Origin: Siphonobacter sp. SORGH_AS_0500
GTDB lineage: Bacteria > Bacteroidota > Bacteroidia > Cytophagales > Spirosomataceae
Reading direction: 5' to 3'
Length of the DNA: 50,932 bases
Assembly: GCF_002838835.1 (NCBI RefSeq)
Contig: NZ_NHPP01000026.1
Location: forward strand, 1-50,932
Position 1 is the first letter of the stretch. Every line of letters starts with the position of its first letter. The notes below the pieces were generated by a model that had not been told where the DNA came from, did not search any database, and saw only the letters and a program-made list of their open reading frames with translations. This document shows positions 8,401-16,888 of the stretch, piece after piece. A program made the position numbers and the translations under genes.

Positions 8401-9183
8401 ATGAACAAGTCACTAGCGATTCTGGTCGCTTCGACCCTGGTTTTTGTCTTCTCACTTGGATTTATTAATCGCTTTACTTTTAACGAGAAAAAAGAAATTC
8501 CCCTCTCAAAGACCATCGTCGTTAGTCCCGATCAGGAATGGGTAAGTTTGTATGATAGCTTGGGCCTTAATACCCTTGGCTTATCCTCCGAAGCATTTCA
8601 TTATGCCTGGTATGGCTTCCAGCGGATGAAACTACAACAACCCATTATTGCCATTGCTGATTTCAGCCAATCATCACGTAACAAACGCTTGTACGTGATT
8701 GATTTACTGAAAAAGAAAGTAATTTATAACACTTACGTAGCTCACGGAAGAAATTCCGGTCAGGAATTCGCTACTCATTTTTCCAATGCCAATTCGTCCT
8801 ATCAGTCCAGCCTTGGGTTTTATCGGACTTTAGGTACTTATCAGGGAAAACACGGACTTTCTCTCAAACTCGAAGGTTTGGAAAAGGGAATTAACGATCA
8901 GGTTTATAATCGTGCAATTGTTATGCACGGAGCTGATTACGTGAGTGAATCTTTTATCAAACAAACGGGTCGTTTAGGTCGTAGCCAGGGTTGTCCGGCC
9001 GTTTCCTATGCCGATCACAAAATCCTGATTAATCTCCTAAAAGGAGGCTCAGGTTTGTTTCTATACTCACCCGATGAGACGTATTTAAAAAAATCAGACC
9101 TGTTAGCTGGGTTTTCAGATTCCCCCGCTCACAAGCCTGATCAGTTAGCAAATCAGGCATCCCAGCCGTATACGTCTTTATAA
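8401..9183 (+). CDS. Murein L,D-transpeptidase catalytic domain protein (YkuD_2 type)
   Basis: A 260-residue envelope protein with an N-terminal hydrophobic signal/anchor (about 4-23). The catalytic part resembles the YkuD_2 (PF13645) family: H176 in 'VMHGADYVSE' and nucleophile C198 in 'RSQGCPAV', the variant of the HG...S-x-GC-x signature typical of these proteins. Expected role: cross-linking or editing peptidoglycan in the periplasm. Its last 31 bases overlap, tail to tail, the end of the frameshifted transpeptidase on the other strand. The C-terminal 25 residues are polar and probably not part of the domain. Confidence 0.88.
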   Translation: MNKSLAILVASTLVFVFSLGFINRFTFNEKKEIPLSKTIVVSPDQEWVSLYDSLGLNTLGLSSEAFHYAWYGFQRMKLQQPIIAIADFSQSSRNKRLYVIDLLKKKVIYNTYVAHGRNSGQEFATHFSNANSSYQSSLGFYRTLGTYQGKHGLSLKLEGLEKGINDQVYNRAIVMHGADYVSESFIKQTGRLGRSQGCPAVSYADHKILINLLKGGSGLFLYSPDETYLKKSDLLAGFSDSPAHKPDQLANQASQPYTSL

Positions 9184-10327
9184 TACACTAGCTTGCCATT
9201 CTCGTCAATGTCTGCTCCTAAGTATAGCAGAAATACGGGTACTTTTTGAGGCAAAGCATGCGACTCTGGCGGGAGAGAATAGGCTCCATTTTCTTCCAGA
9301 GAATCATTTTCAAGCAATTTCTCTCCTGCCATGAAGTTAGCCAGATCTGTAGGTCGTTGCACCCGCACACAACCGTGGCTCCGCCAGCGTTCATTTTTTG
9401 CAAACAGGTAACGGGCGTTGGTATCATGCAGGTAAATCGCCAGCGGATTTTTCAGTTCTACTTTTAATAACCCCAGCGAATTATCTGCTCCGGTATCCTG
9501 TCGTAATCGATACGGAAATTTATTTACCGAAAGAGCTGCCCAGTCCACATCTTCGGGATCAATGCGATTGCCTTTCGAGTCAATTACCTCGATATTATTT
9601 GCTTCCAGAAAGCCTGTATTATTCTGAATTTTGGGCAACATCTCCTTTACTGCAATGCTACGGGGCACGTTCCAGTACGGATGCGTAATGATCTGCGTAG
9701 CTAGGTATCCATGCCCGGCGTGGCCTTGTCTTTCTTACCAGCCACAACCCGCATTTTTAAATCTACCTTGCCCGACGAATCCATTCCTACCAGATAGGCT
9801 CCCCGAATGTTAACCAATACTAAGCGAGATGACTTTTTCGCCTGCCGATGAATCCATCGATACGCGTTAAGCGATTCGGCTACCCATTGAGCACTATCTG
9901 ATTTATTTTCCGTCAGCAAGCGAGTATATTCCTGTTTCAGTCGGTCATACGCTGGATAGTTCGGCTCCAACTGCTTCATAGCATCGGCTACGTCCACACC
10001 CTGTACGATACTCCAACCCGCCATTCGTACGGCAGCCGAATCAATGGGTTGTACTTTCTCAACGTACTTCATGTACTTGGGCTTATGTCCAAAACCGATT
10101 TCAGAGAGTAAGGCAAATCCAGAAGCTTCTGGATCGGTGAAAGTCTCCGTTTCAATACCCTTTTTCTGAGCATATTCCACCAGCTTTGCACGAACTTCCT
10201 CTTCATTCAACTCCTGCTTCAATGCCTCGTCGGTTCGTTCAGAAGCTTTTTCGTATTTCTTTTTACAGGAGGTTATTAAACTAATGCAAAGAAGTATAGG
10301 TATTAGGTATCGCAGTGGTCTGTTCAT
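9153..10327 (-). pseudogene. Frameshifted L,D-transpeptidase lipoprotein (YcbB/YkuD type)
   Basis: Two minus-strand reading frames form one protein. The upstream part (10327-9701, 208 residues) has a lipoprotein signal ('LITSCKKK', Cys21), a helical domain and the first strands of the YkuD fold ('LVLVNIRGAYLVGM'), then ends 'ATPGMDT' at TAG. The downstream part (from about 9703 in another frame, ending 9153) continues 'ATQIITHPYWNVPRSIAVKE' and holds the intact catalytic motif 'SHGCVR' plus the His of 'IYLHDT'. Adding one base near 9700-9703 (GATACCTAGCTACG to GATACCTACGCTACG) restores a continuous reading frame with '...TPGMDTYATQIITHPYW'. It may be a real inactivating deletion or a sequencing/assembly error; the lack of other damage favours a recent event or an error. 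Confidence 0.85.
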
Positions 10328-10470
10328 GGCTTCGTAACTAAAGTTTATTGCTATTTATTATCAAATAGTTATGCTAAAATCCAGCCTGAACATTATTGCT
10401 GATTATCAATTAGTTAATTAACATCCTTCTTTAATAATATGTGTACAATATTCCCCACTTGTCTTTTTAG

Positions 10471-11436
10471 CTAAACCGTGACGGGCAAAGCGACACTCTG
10501 ATACAAACGCGTAATTTTCTCCCGAAACTGCTCAATTAACGCTTCAGGACTGATAATCCGCCCGTGCTCGGCATAGAGTGTAAACCAGCGAAGAATAGCT
10601 TCGGGCCAGGCCGTAAAAAAAGTCATTTCGACGTAATCGCCTACTTCTGTCTGATCCACGAAACCGTATTCGTATTTCTGCGTTTCCAGGTATCTCATCA
10701 TCGTCTTTTCTACCTCAATAACTACCGTCTGAAGCTTGCGATTGGAAGCATTTTGCTGGAGATATTCTTTCAATAAGGGGTGTTCCCGGCTAAAGGGAAT
10801 GGCGGTAAGGTGTAAATTACGAATACGATCGACCCGGAAGTCACGGTACTCTAACCGAAGATGGCAATATGCAACCACATGCCAGCAATCATAGGCATAA
10901 AAAATCCCGATGGGTTCGATCAGGCGATCGGTAGACTGCTCTTTATTAAAAGCCTTATACTGAACCTGAAGGCTTCGTTTCTCTGAAATACTTTGAAGAA
11001 TGGGATGCAGAAACGCATGTTTTGCATTTGCCAAACCGGGCGGTAATGGTTTCTGCCGGATTTCGATGCGGTTCTCTATGTGCTCGAGCAAACTCTTCTC
11101 CGAACTTCGTAAGACCGATCTCACCTTATACATCGCCGACTGATAACTCTCCCGAATGGAATTGTCGGTTAGCTTCTCAATGAGTTTTTCAGCAGTCAAA
11201 AATGCCGTTGCCTCTTCGCGGGTAAACATCACCGGTGGCAGCCGATACCCTTCCATGATGGAATATCCCACGCCTGCTTCGCCAATAATCGGCACTCCTG
11301 CTTCGCAAAGCGTATTGATATCCCGATAAACCGTTCGCAGACTAATCCCGAAACGATCGGCAATGTCCTGAGCTTTCACCACCTTTCGGGATTGCAACTG
11401 AATTAAAATAGCGGTTACTCGGTCAATACGGTTCAT
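10471..11436 (-). CDS. YafY family WYL-domain transcriptional regulator
   Basis: A 321-residue regulator. The N-terminal winged helix of HTH_11 type ('DIADRFGISLRTVYRDINTL', about 24-43) is followed by 'GAGYS'-like wing residues. A WYL domain lies at about 140-230 ('RLIEPIGIFYAYDCWHVVAYC', 'YRDFRVDRI'), with a C-terminal WCX-type extension. Such proteins sense ligands, often nucleic-acid or stress signals, through WYL. It lies downstream of the DUF1697 gene on the same strand (92-bp gap containing a palindrome), so it may regulate or be co-expressed with it. Confidence 0.88.
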   Translation of the reverse strand: MNRIDRVTAILIQLQSRKVVKAQDIADRFGISLRTVYRDINTLCEAGVPIIGEAGVGYSIMEGYRLPPVMFTREEATAFLTAEKLIEKLTDNSIRESYQSAMYKVRSVLRSSEKSLLEHIENRIEIRQKPLPPGLANAKHAFLHPILQSISEKRSLQVQYKAFNKEQSTDRLIEPIGIFYAYDCWHVVAYCHLRLEYRDFRVDRIRNLHLTAIPFSREHPLLKEYLQQNASNRKLQTVVIEVEKTMMRYLETQKYEYGFVDQTEVGDYVEMTFFTAWPEAILRWFTLYAEHGRIISPEALIEQFREKITRLYQSVALPVTV

Positions 11437-11482
11437 GGCAGGCAGATGGTTAAATCAGGGCTTGTTCATCCCTACCCCTAAA

Positions 11483-11518
11483 CTACTAATGGCTGGCGAA
11501 GATGCCAGCCATTAGGGT
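11483..11518. repeat. Perfect 12-bp-arm palindrome related to family B
   Basis: CTAATGGCTGGC and GCCAGCCATTAG (11487-11516) form perfect 12-bp arms around a 6-nt loop. The GGCTGG/CCAGCC core resembles one hairpin of family B. It sits between the DUF1697 stop-side gene and the WYL regulator and could act as a transcript hairpin. No U-tract follows in the direction of transcription, so it is probably not a strong terminator. Confidence 0.55.
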
Positions 11519-11528
11519 ATGTTTTCCT

Positions 11529-12050
11529 CTAAAATAGATTTAGAATCTCATTAATCGTTCGCCAGTTTCGAGTAGTGGCTTTTACTTTGAGTTTACTTTC
11601 CAGAAAAGGATTACTCAGTTTGGCTCTACCATAGCCGTCAGGGAATTGAAGGAAAATATCTTTATTCTTCAACACTAACTGCTCCGTTCCCAGGTCTAAC
11701 GAATGTAAATTAGTCCACCTTTCGGGCGAGGGCTTTTCTGCCAAAAACGTGACGTACACTGCTTCAGTGGTTTCAAACGGATTACTGTTTATGACTTCTT
11801 GTAACTCAGCCGCAGTTCGAATGAAAACCGTTACGTCAAACCCATAAGTAGCTTCAATGGTACGCTCAATTTTCTGTTGAATAAGTACTTGATCTTCCTG
11901 CTCGGTTTCAAAAACGACATTACCACTTTGAATGTAGGTTTTCACGTTTGTGAAGCCTAACTCTTCGTATAAAGTCTTTAAACCAGCCATCGGAATTTTT
12001 TTATGGCCGCTGACATTAATTCCCCGAAGTAACGAAGCAAATAATGGCAT
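11529..12050 (-). CDS. DUF1697 domain-containing protein
   Basis: A 173-residue protein with the full DUF1697 pattern: 'FASLLRGINVSGHKKIPMA' at the start, 'YIQSGNVVF' at about 40-48 and 'NPFLESKLKVKATTRNWRT' near the end. The function of the family is unknown. It starts 7 bp after the stop of the monooxygenase-like gene, so the two form an operon. Confidence 0.9.
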   Translation of the reverse strand: MPLFASLLRGINVSGHKKIPMAGLKTLYEELGFTNVKTYIQSGNVVFETEQEDQVLIQQKIERTIEATYGFDVTVFIRTAAELQEVINSNPFETTEAVYVTFLAEKPSPERWTNLHSLDLGTEQLVLKNKDIFLQFPDGYGRAKLSNPFLESKLKVKATTRNWRTINEILNLF

Positions 12051-12057
12051 CGAGTCC

Positions 12058-12363
12058 TTAGGCGTGAGGCATTTTAGAAGCTAATACATTTACCTGCTCG
12101 ATGATCGGGGGGCCTGCCAGCAAGTGTGGAGCATTCGCTAAGAGTGCTTCGGCGATCTCACCCGAAAGGTGAGCCTGACGGCCTTTTTCGTGCGGGAACG
12201 TATCAAAAATACCGAACGTTGTGGGTGAAATCTGAATGGCGTACCAGCTAATAGTTTCCGTTTCTTCTTCGGCCAGATGTAAGGCGGCTTGAATAAAATC
12301 TGCTACTTCCTGCTCTTTTCCGGGCTTCGCTTCCAGGCGAACCAGTAATGCTACGTTTACCAT
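12058..12363 (-). CDS. Antibiotic biosynthesis monooxygenase (ABM) / YgiN-like protein
   Basis: About 101 residues from the chosen ATG at 12363. An in-frame ATG seven codons upstream (12384) is possible, but an AAGAAG ribosome-binding-like site lies just before 12363 and the family normally starts near 'VNVALLVRLEAKPGKEQEV'. It is a single dimeric ferredoxin-like ABM domain ('ISWYAIQISPTTFGIFDTFPHEKGRQAHL'), found in small quinol or polyketide monooxygenases and in proteins of unclear role. First gene of an operon with DUF1697. Confidence 0.82.
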   Translation of the reverse strand: MVNVALLVRLEAKPGKEQEVADFIQAALHLAEEETETISWYAIQISPTTFGIFDTFPHEKGRQAHLSGEIAEALLANAPHLLAGPPIIEQVNVLASKMPHA

Positions 12364-12612
12364 GATCTTCTTGTTAAATGTCATTAAATTGTGCTTTACA
12401 AAGAACTAAGAAATAAGCGAATAACAAATATTCTGTGCCAGAATTTAGAATCTCTGCAATTCTTGTGATGATTAACTTTCAACTTTTCTGTTTAGCCTGG
12501 CAACGGGCTTTTCACTTTTCTGGTTAAACCCTGCTTTTATCGCTCCTGCCTCGTAATCTTCCGATAGAAATCGGTTTATTTAAGCGATGTTTTACTAATC
12601 CTATCTTTCATC

Positions 12613-13899
12613 ATGGAATCAACCTCTATTTCTACAAGACGGCTTAAGGCAATTCTTGGAGGTTCCGTCGGAAATCTGGTGGAATGGTACGATTGGTACA
12701 CCTATTCGGCCTTTGCTCTGTATTTCTCCTCGGCCTTTTTTCCATCCGCAGATCCTACGGCCCAATTACTCAACACTGCCGGAATCTTTGCCATCGGTTT
12801 TCTCATGCGACCGCTCGGCGGCTGGCTTTTTGGTACCATCGCTGATAAGATTGGCCGCAAAAAATCCATGACCTTTTCCGTATTACTCATGTCACTGGGT
12901 TCATTACTTATCGCCGCAACCCCAACCTATCACACCATTGGCCTGGCAGCTCCGGCGATATTACTGGTCGCTCGCTTATTACAGGGCATTAGCGTGGGCG
13001 GAGAATACGGCGTTTCGGCCACCTATCTCAGCGAAATGGCCACTGCCGATCGTCGGGGCTTTTATTCCAGCTTTCAATACGTTACCCTCATCGGCGGGCA
13101 ACTCATGGCTTTAGGCGTTCAATTGATTCTACAGAAGCTGTTATTAACCGAAGAGCAAATTCACGACTGGGGCTGGCGAATTCCGTTTGTGATTGGAGCT
13201 CTACTTTCAGTCGTGGCCTTATACCTCCGACAGCATTTGCATGAAACCCACGCTTTCGAAAAAACAGTAACAAAGAAAGAAAAAGGAAGCATCCGGGAGT
13301 TATTACGGCATCCTAAAGCCGTTTTCACGGTGATCGGGTTAACGATGGGCGGTACCCTCGCGTTTTATACGTACACGACTTATATGCAGAAGTTTCTGGT
13401 TAATACGGTTCATCTGACGAAGGGCCAGTCGACCCTGATTTCGTTTTTGTCTCTACTGATTTTCGCACTGTTGCAACCGCTCTTTGGGTTACTGTCTGAT
13501 CGCATTGGCAGGCGGCCCTTACTGCTAGGTTTCGGTATCGCTGGTACACTCGCCACGGTTCCTTTGTTAACGGCACTCAGCCACGCTACTGGCCAATGGG
13601 AAGCCTTTATACTCTTACTCATCGCCCTCCTTATTGTAAGTGGTTATACCAGCATTAATGCCGTAGTGAAGGCCGAGTTATTTCCCGCCGAAGTTCGGGC
13701 TTTGGGGGTAGGCTTACCGTACGCCCTGACCGTAGCCATCTTCGGTGGCACGGCTGAATACATCGCTCTGGATCTGAAAAAAGCAGGGCACGAACCTTAT
13801 TTTTACTGGTACATCACCGGAGCTATTTTCATTTCGCTGCTGGTGTATGTATTTATGAAAGATACGCGGGATACTTCAAAACTGAAGGAAGACGCCTAG
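12613..13899 (+). CDS. kgtP: MFS transporter of the metabolite:H+ symporter family, KgtP-like
   Basis: A 428-residue, 12-helix permease. The start 'GGSVGNLVEWYDWYTYSAFALYF' region, 'MRPLGGWLFGTIADKIGRKKSM' and 'RLLQGISVGGEYGVSATYLSE' closely follow alpha-ketoglutarate permease KgtP and its relatives. Likely function: proton-driven uptake of a dicarboxylate such as 2-oxoglutarate. Substrate by motif resemblance only. It stands alone on the plus strand; a repeat island follows its stop by about 20 bp, and no classic terminator is seen. Confidence 0.87.
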   Translation: MESTSISTRRLKAILGGSVGNLVEWYDWYTYSAFALYFSSAFFPSADPTAQLLNTAGIFAIGFLMRPLGGWLFGTIADKIGRKKSMTFSVLLMSLGSLLIAATPTYHTIGLAAPAILLVARLLQGISVGGEYGVSATYLSEMATADRRGFYSSFQYVTLIGGQLMALGVQLILQKLLLTEEQIHDWGWRIPFVIGALLSVVALYLRQHLHETHAFEKTVTKKEKGSIRELLRHPKAVFTVIGLTMGGTLAFYTYTTYMQKFLVNTVHLTKGQSTLISFLSLLIFALLQPLFGLLSDRIGRRPLLLGFGIAGTLATVPLLTALSHATGQWEAFILLLIALLIVSGYTSINAVVKAELFPAEVRALGVGLPYALTVAIFGGTAEYIALDLKKAGHEPYFYWYITGAIFISLLVYVFMKDTRDTSKLKEDA

Positions 13900-13919
13900 C
13901 TATTGGAATTCATCTTTTT

Positions 13920-14061
13920 GTAGAGACGCGACTTCATCGCGTCTAGCCGGAGGCGAAAATAATTGGCTAGTAATAAGTATCGCCTTTGTTGGAACATGTA
14001 ACTCATTTTGAATCATCAATAAAAACCGCCTCTACCCAGACGCGATGAATCGCATCTCTAC
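13920..14061. repeat. Inverted pair of family A palindromes
   Basis: Unit 13920-13945 (GTAGAGACGCGACTTCATCG, reading plus) and unit 14028-14061 (GCCTCTACCCAGACGCGATG, reading minus) face each other; here GTAGAGACG is on the outside, the reverse of the pair at 63-243. One arm of the second unit carries a mismatch (CGCATC). Together with the elements at 14122 and 14221 it fills the 400-bp gap before the M24 peptidase; no gene is seen there. Confidence 0.7.
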
Positions 14062-14121
14062 CTTACTTGCATTGCTTTTTCACGTTTGTGATCCCTGATC
14101 GTTAGGTAGTCAACTCAAAAC

Positions 14122-14193
14122 TTCCGCCGTGGTTGGTGTCTTCACCAACCATTAGGCTTAGTAATGCTGGTGAAGACACCAGCCACGGCGGAA
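14122..14193. repeat. Family B element, copy 1 (three-stem palindrome)
   Basis: Outer arms TTCCGCCGTGG (14122-14132) and CCACGGCGGAA (14183-14193) enclose two hairpins: GGTTGGTG/CACCAACC (14131-14150) and GCTGGTG/CACCAGC (14166-14183). The DNA or its RNA could form a three-way junction. Same architecture as at 37537, 45857 and 45974. Confidence 0.7.
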
Positions 14194-14220
14194 AATTATT
14201 TTAAATTAGCACCAAAGCCA

Positions 14221-14252
14221 TCTCTACCCAGACGCGATAAAGTCGCGTCTCT
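14221..14252 (-). repeat. Family A palindrome, single unit
   Basis: TCTACCCAGACGCGATAAAG followed by TCGCGTCTCTAC: a family A unit reading on the minus strand, 28 bp after a family B element and about 50 bp before the M24 peptidase start. It would lie in that gene's leader if transcribed from upstream. Confidence 0.7.
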
Positions 14253-14300
14253 ACATTATTTACAAAACCCTAAACAACCAAAACTCTCTTCCTTATAACC

Positions 14301-15653
14301 ATGATTAAAACTTTATTATCTGTCCTTTTTTTCTTTTGGGGATTCGTTACTGTTGGTGCCCAAACTCTTCCCGTCGTTCTTAATGAACGAACCCGTGCTG
14401 CTACCGTTGATGAAATTCTGGAAGACCGTTTTGAACGGTTACTACCCCGATTGATGCGGGAAGAAGGCGTTGACATGTGGGTAATCATCTCGCGGGAATA
14501 CAATGAAGATCCGGTTATGCGAACCATGTTACCCAGCACCTGGATTGCCGCCCGCCGTCGTACGATTATGGTTTTTTATGATCCGGGAAAAGACAAACCA
14601 CTGGACAAACTCGCCATTGCCCGTTATGATGTCGGCACCTTACTCAAGGGCGAATGGGATTTGAGTGCCAATCCTGATCAGTGGGAAGCGTTAGTCAAGG
14701 TTATTCAGGAGAAAAATCCGAAGAAAATAGCTCTGAATTATTCTACCACTTACGGCCACGCCGACGGCTTGACGTATACCGAACAGGGCGAGTTCATGAA
14801 GAAGTTACCTCAAACTTTTCATGCCCGCATTCAGTCTGCCGAGCGGCTGGCCGTTCGCTGGCTAGAGACGCGTTCGGAAAAGGAAATGGTGATGTATCCC
14901 CTGATTTGCCGTCTTTCACACCAGATCATTGACGAAGCTTTTTCGGAAAAAGTGATTCAGCCGGGTGTAACCACGACAGAAGATGTCGTCTGGTATTTAC
15001 GGCAGCGAGTGACTGACCTCGGGCTGGACACCTGGTTTCATCCCACCGTGGACATTCAGCGGGCGGATGAAGCAAAGTTTGATCATTTACGCACCTTCTC
15101 CAAACGTCCCGGAACGCAGGTCATCCTGCCCGGCGATTTATTACACGTAGATTTTGGCATTACCTATTTACGCCTCAACACCGACCAGCAACAACACGCG
15201 TATATTCTAAAACCCGGCGAAAAAGAAGTGCCGGATTACCTCCAGAAAGCCTTCCAAAAAGGAAATCGATTACAGGATATTCTAACGGAACGATTTAAGA
15301 CGGGTAAAACCGGGAATGAAATTTTGGCGGAAGCTTTGCAACAGGCTACTCAGGAAGGTATAACTGCCAGTATTTATTCGCACCCCATTGGTTTTCACGG
15401 GCACGCCGCCGGACCAGCCATCGGGATGTGGGATAACCAGAAGTCGGTGAAAGGCACGGGCGATTATCCACTTTTTAAACAAACGGCCTATTCCATTGAG
15501 TTAAATGTATCGGTGCCGATTAAAGAGTGGAACAAGTCTGTTCGGATTATGCTGGAAGAAGATGGTTATTATGATGAGAATGGGTTCAGGTACATCGACG
15601 GTCGTCAGCGGAACATTTTCATGATTCCCCGAAAATCTGAATCCGTCCGGTAG
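14301..15653 (+). CDS. Exported M24 family metallopeptidase (Xaa-Pro aminopeptidase type)
   Basis: A 450-residue protein with a signal peptide (1-20, 'GFVTVGAQ'). An N-terminal creatinase-like domain leads to a C-terminal pita-bread fold. Candidate metal ligands fit the family: D284 ('LHVDFGI'), D295 ('LNTDQQ'), a His in 'HPIGFHGHAAG' (361-371), E400 ('SIELNV') and E420. It should cleave N-terminal residues ahead of proline in the periplasm. Its TAG stop lies inside a family A repeat (15650-15675), so the repeat inserted at, or donated, the gene end. Confidence 0.87.
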   Translation: MIKTLLSVLFFFWGFVTVGAQTLPVVLNERTRAATVDEILEDRFERLLPRLMREEGVDMWVIISREYNEDPVMRTMLPSTWIAARRRTIMVFYDPGKDKPLDKLAIARYDVGTLLKGEWDLSANPDQWEALVKVIQEKNPKKIALNYSTTYGHADGLTYTEQGEFMKKLPQTFHARIQSAERLAVRWLETRSEKEMVMYPLICRLSHQIIDEAFSEKVIQPGVTTTEDVVWYLRQRVTDLGLDTWFHPTVDIQRADEAKFDHLRTFSKRPGTQVILPGDLLHVDFGITYLRLNTDQQQHAYILKPGEKEVPDYLQKAFQKGNRLQDILTERFKTGKTGNEILAEALQQATQEGITASIYSHPIGFHGHAAGPAIGMWDNQKSVKGTGDYPLFKQTAYSIELNVSVPIKEWNKSVRIMLEEDGYYDENGFRYIDGRQRNIFMIPRKSESVR

Positions 15654-15730
15654 AGACGCGGCAGGTCGCGTCTACAGGGTTAATCGTAAAAGTATTTTCA
15701 CCCAAAGACGCGACCCATCGCGTCCCTACG
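15650..15730. repeat. Inverted pair of family A palindromes overlapping a stop codon
   Basis: Unit GTAGAGACGCGGCAGGTCGC (15650 on) and unit AAGACGCGACCCATCGCG (15704 on, reverse orientation) flank about 28 bp. The loops differ from all other copies (GCAGGT, CCCA) while the GACGCG/CGCGTC arms are kept. The first unit contributes the TAG stop of the M24 peptidase. It lies between this gene and the MscS gene. Confidence 0.7.
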
Positions 15731-15745
15731 TATATAGATCTATTC

Positions 15746-16834
15746 ATGAATAGTTTCTTACAAAATCTTTCCCATCAAATGCCCGATTATGCATGGAACT
15801 TATGCGTGATTGCATTTTCCATCTTAATCGGCGTTATCGTGAAGTATCTGGTCGTGCCCGTCATTAAGAAATTAACGGCGAAGGAGTTACCTTATTCCGT
15901 CTTCCGTTCTTCGATCCGGCACTTTAAATCGATTCTGATTTACTTTATTCCTATTCTGGTTTTCAATACCTTATTTCCATTAATGCACCTGGAAAAAGGA
16001 ACCCGATTTGTCATTAACCGGATTCTGGAAATCAGTATTATCCTTTGCTTTACCATCATCTTAATCAAAGTAGTCCGGGTCGTTGAAGATTATTTATACC
16101 ACCTGTTTGACTACAATAAAATTGACAACCTCAAGGAGCGGAAACTTCGAACACAGATTCAGTTCATCCGAAAATTTGTCATTTCCCTGATTATTATTCT
16201 GGCGGGCTCGGCGATTTTGCTCAACTTCGAAAGTATGCGTAAAATTGGAGCTGGGCTATTAACGGGCGTTGGCATTGGCGGGATTATCATCGGCTTTGCT
16301 GCTCAGAAGTCGCTCGGTAACTTACTAGCCGGCTTTCAGATTGCCTTCACCCAACCCATTCGAATTGACGATGTAGTTATTGTAGAAGGAGAATGGGGAA
16401 AAGTAGAAGATATTACCCTCACCTATGTAGTGGTTAACATCTGGGACAAACGCCGGTTGATTTTACCGATTACCTATTTCATTGAAAAGCCCTTTCAGAA
16501 CTGGACCCGCACAACGGCTGAAATTCTGGGTACCGTTTTTATTTACACCGATTATACGCTTCCGGTAGCTGCCGTTCGGGCGGAACACAGCCGATTGTTA
16601 CGAACAAATGCCTTATGGGACGGAAAAGTAGACGTAGTGCAGGTAACTGATTTCACCGAAACCAGCATGCAGATTCGCTGCCTGATGAGCTGTCGGAATT
16701 CGGGCGATGCCTTTGATTTACGCTGTTACATTCGGGAGCATCTCATTACTTACATTCAGAATAACTACCCGGAAAGTCTGTCCAGAACGCGGATTAGTCT
16801 GGAAACCAATAAGCCAGAAGGTTTTATTCCCTAG
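15746..16834 (+). CDS. Small-conductance mechanosensitive channel (MscS) family protein
   Basis: 362 residues. Four hydrophobic segments (about 16-36, 66-84, 92-110, 133-152) precede the conserved MscS pore helix and beta domain: 'GAGLLTGVGIGGIIIGFAAQKSLGNLLAGFQIAF' region (about 170-203), then 'IDDVVIVEGEWGKVEDITL', 'RRLILPITYFIEKPFQNWTR'. Expected role: a turgor-release channel in the inner membrane. The gene follows the M24 gene across the A-repeat pair and precedes the EamA gene by 54 bp; joint transcription is possible. Confidence 0.9.
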   Translation: MNSFLQNLSHQMPDYAWNLCVIAFSILIGVIVKYLVVPVIKKLTAKELPYSVFRSSIRHFKSILIYFIPILVFNTLFPLMHLEKGTRFVINRILEISIILCFTIILIKVVRVVEDYLYHLFDYNKIDNLKERKLRTQIQFIRKFVISLIIILAGSAILLNFESMRKIGAGLLTGVGIGGIIIGFAAQKSLGNLLAGFQIAFTQPIRIDDVVIVEGEWGKVEDITLTYVVVNIWDKRRLILPITYFIEKPFQNWTRTTAEILGTVFIYTDYTLPVAAVRAEHSRLLRTNALWDGKVDVVQVTDFTETSMQIRCLMSCRNSGDAFDLRCYIREHLITYIQNNYPESLSRTRISLETNKPEGFIP

Positions 16835-16888
16835 AACCCTTGGAACATCCTTTTAGAGTAAAGCAGGCTCAGCTTCTTCTCTAAACGT

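Noticed and set aside
11483..11518. Terminator between DUF1697 and the WYL regulator
   Set aside because: Perfect hairpin, but no T run in the direction of transcription, so left as a family B-like palindrome.
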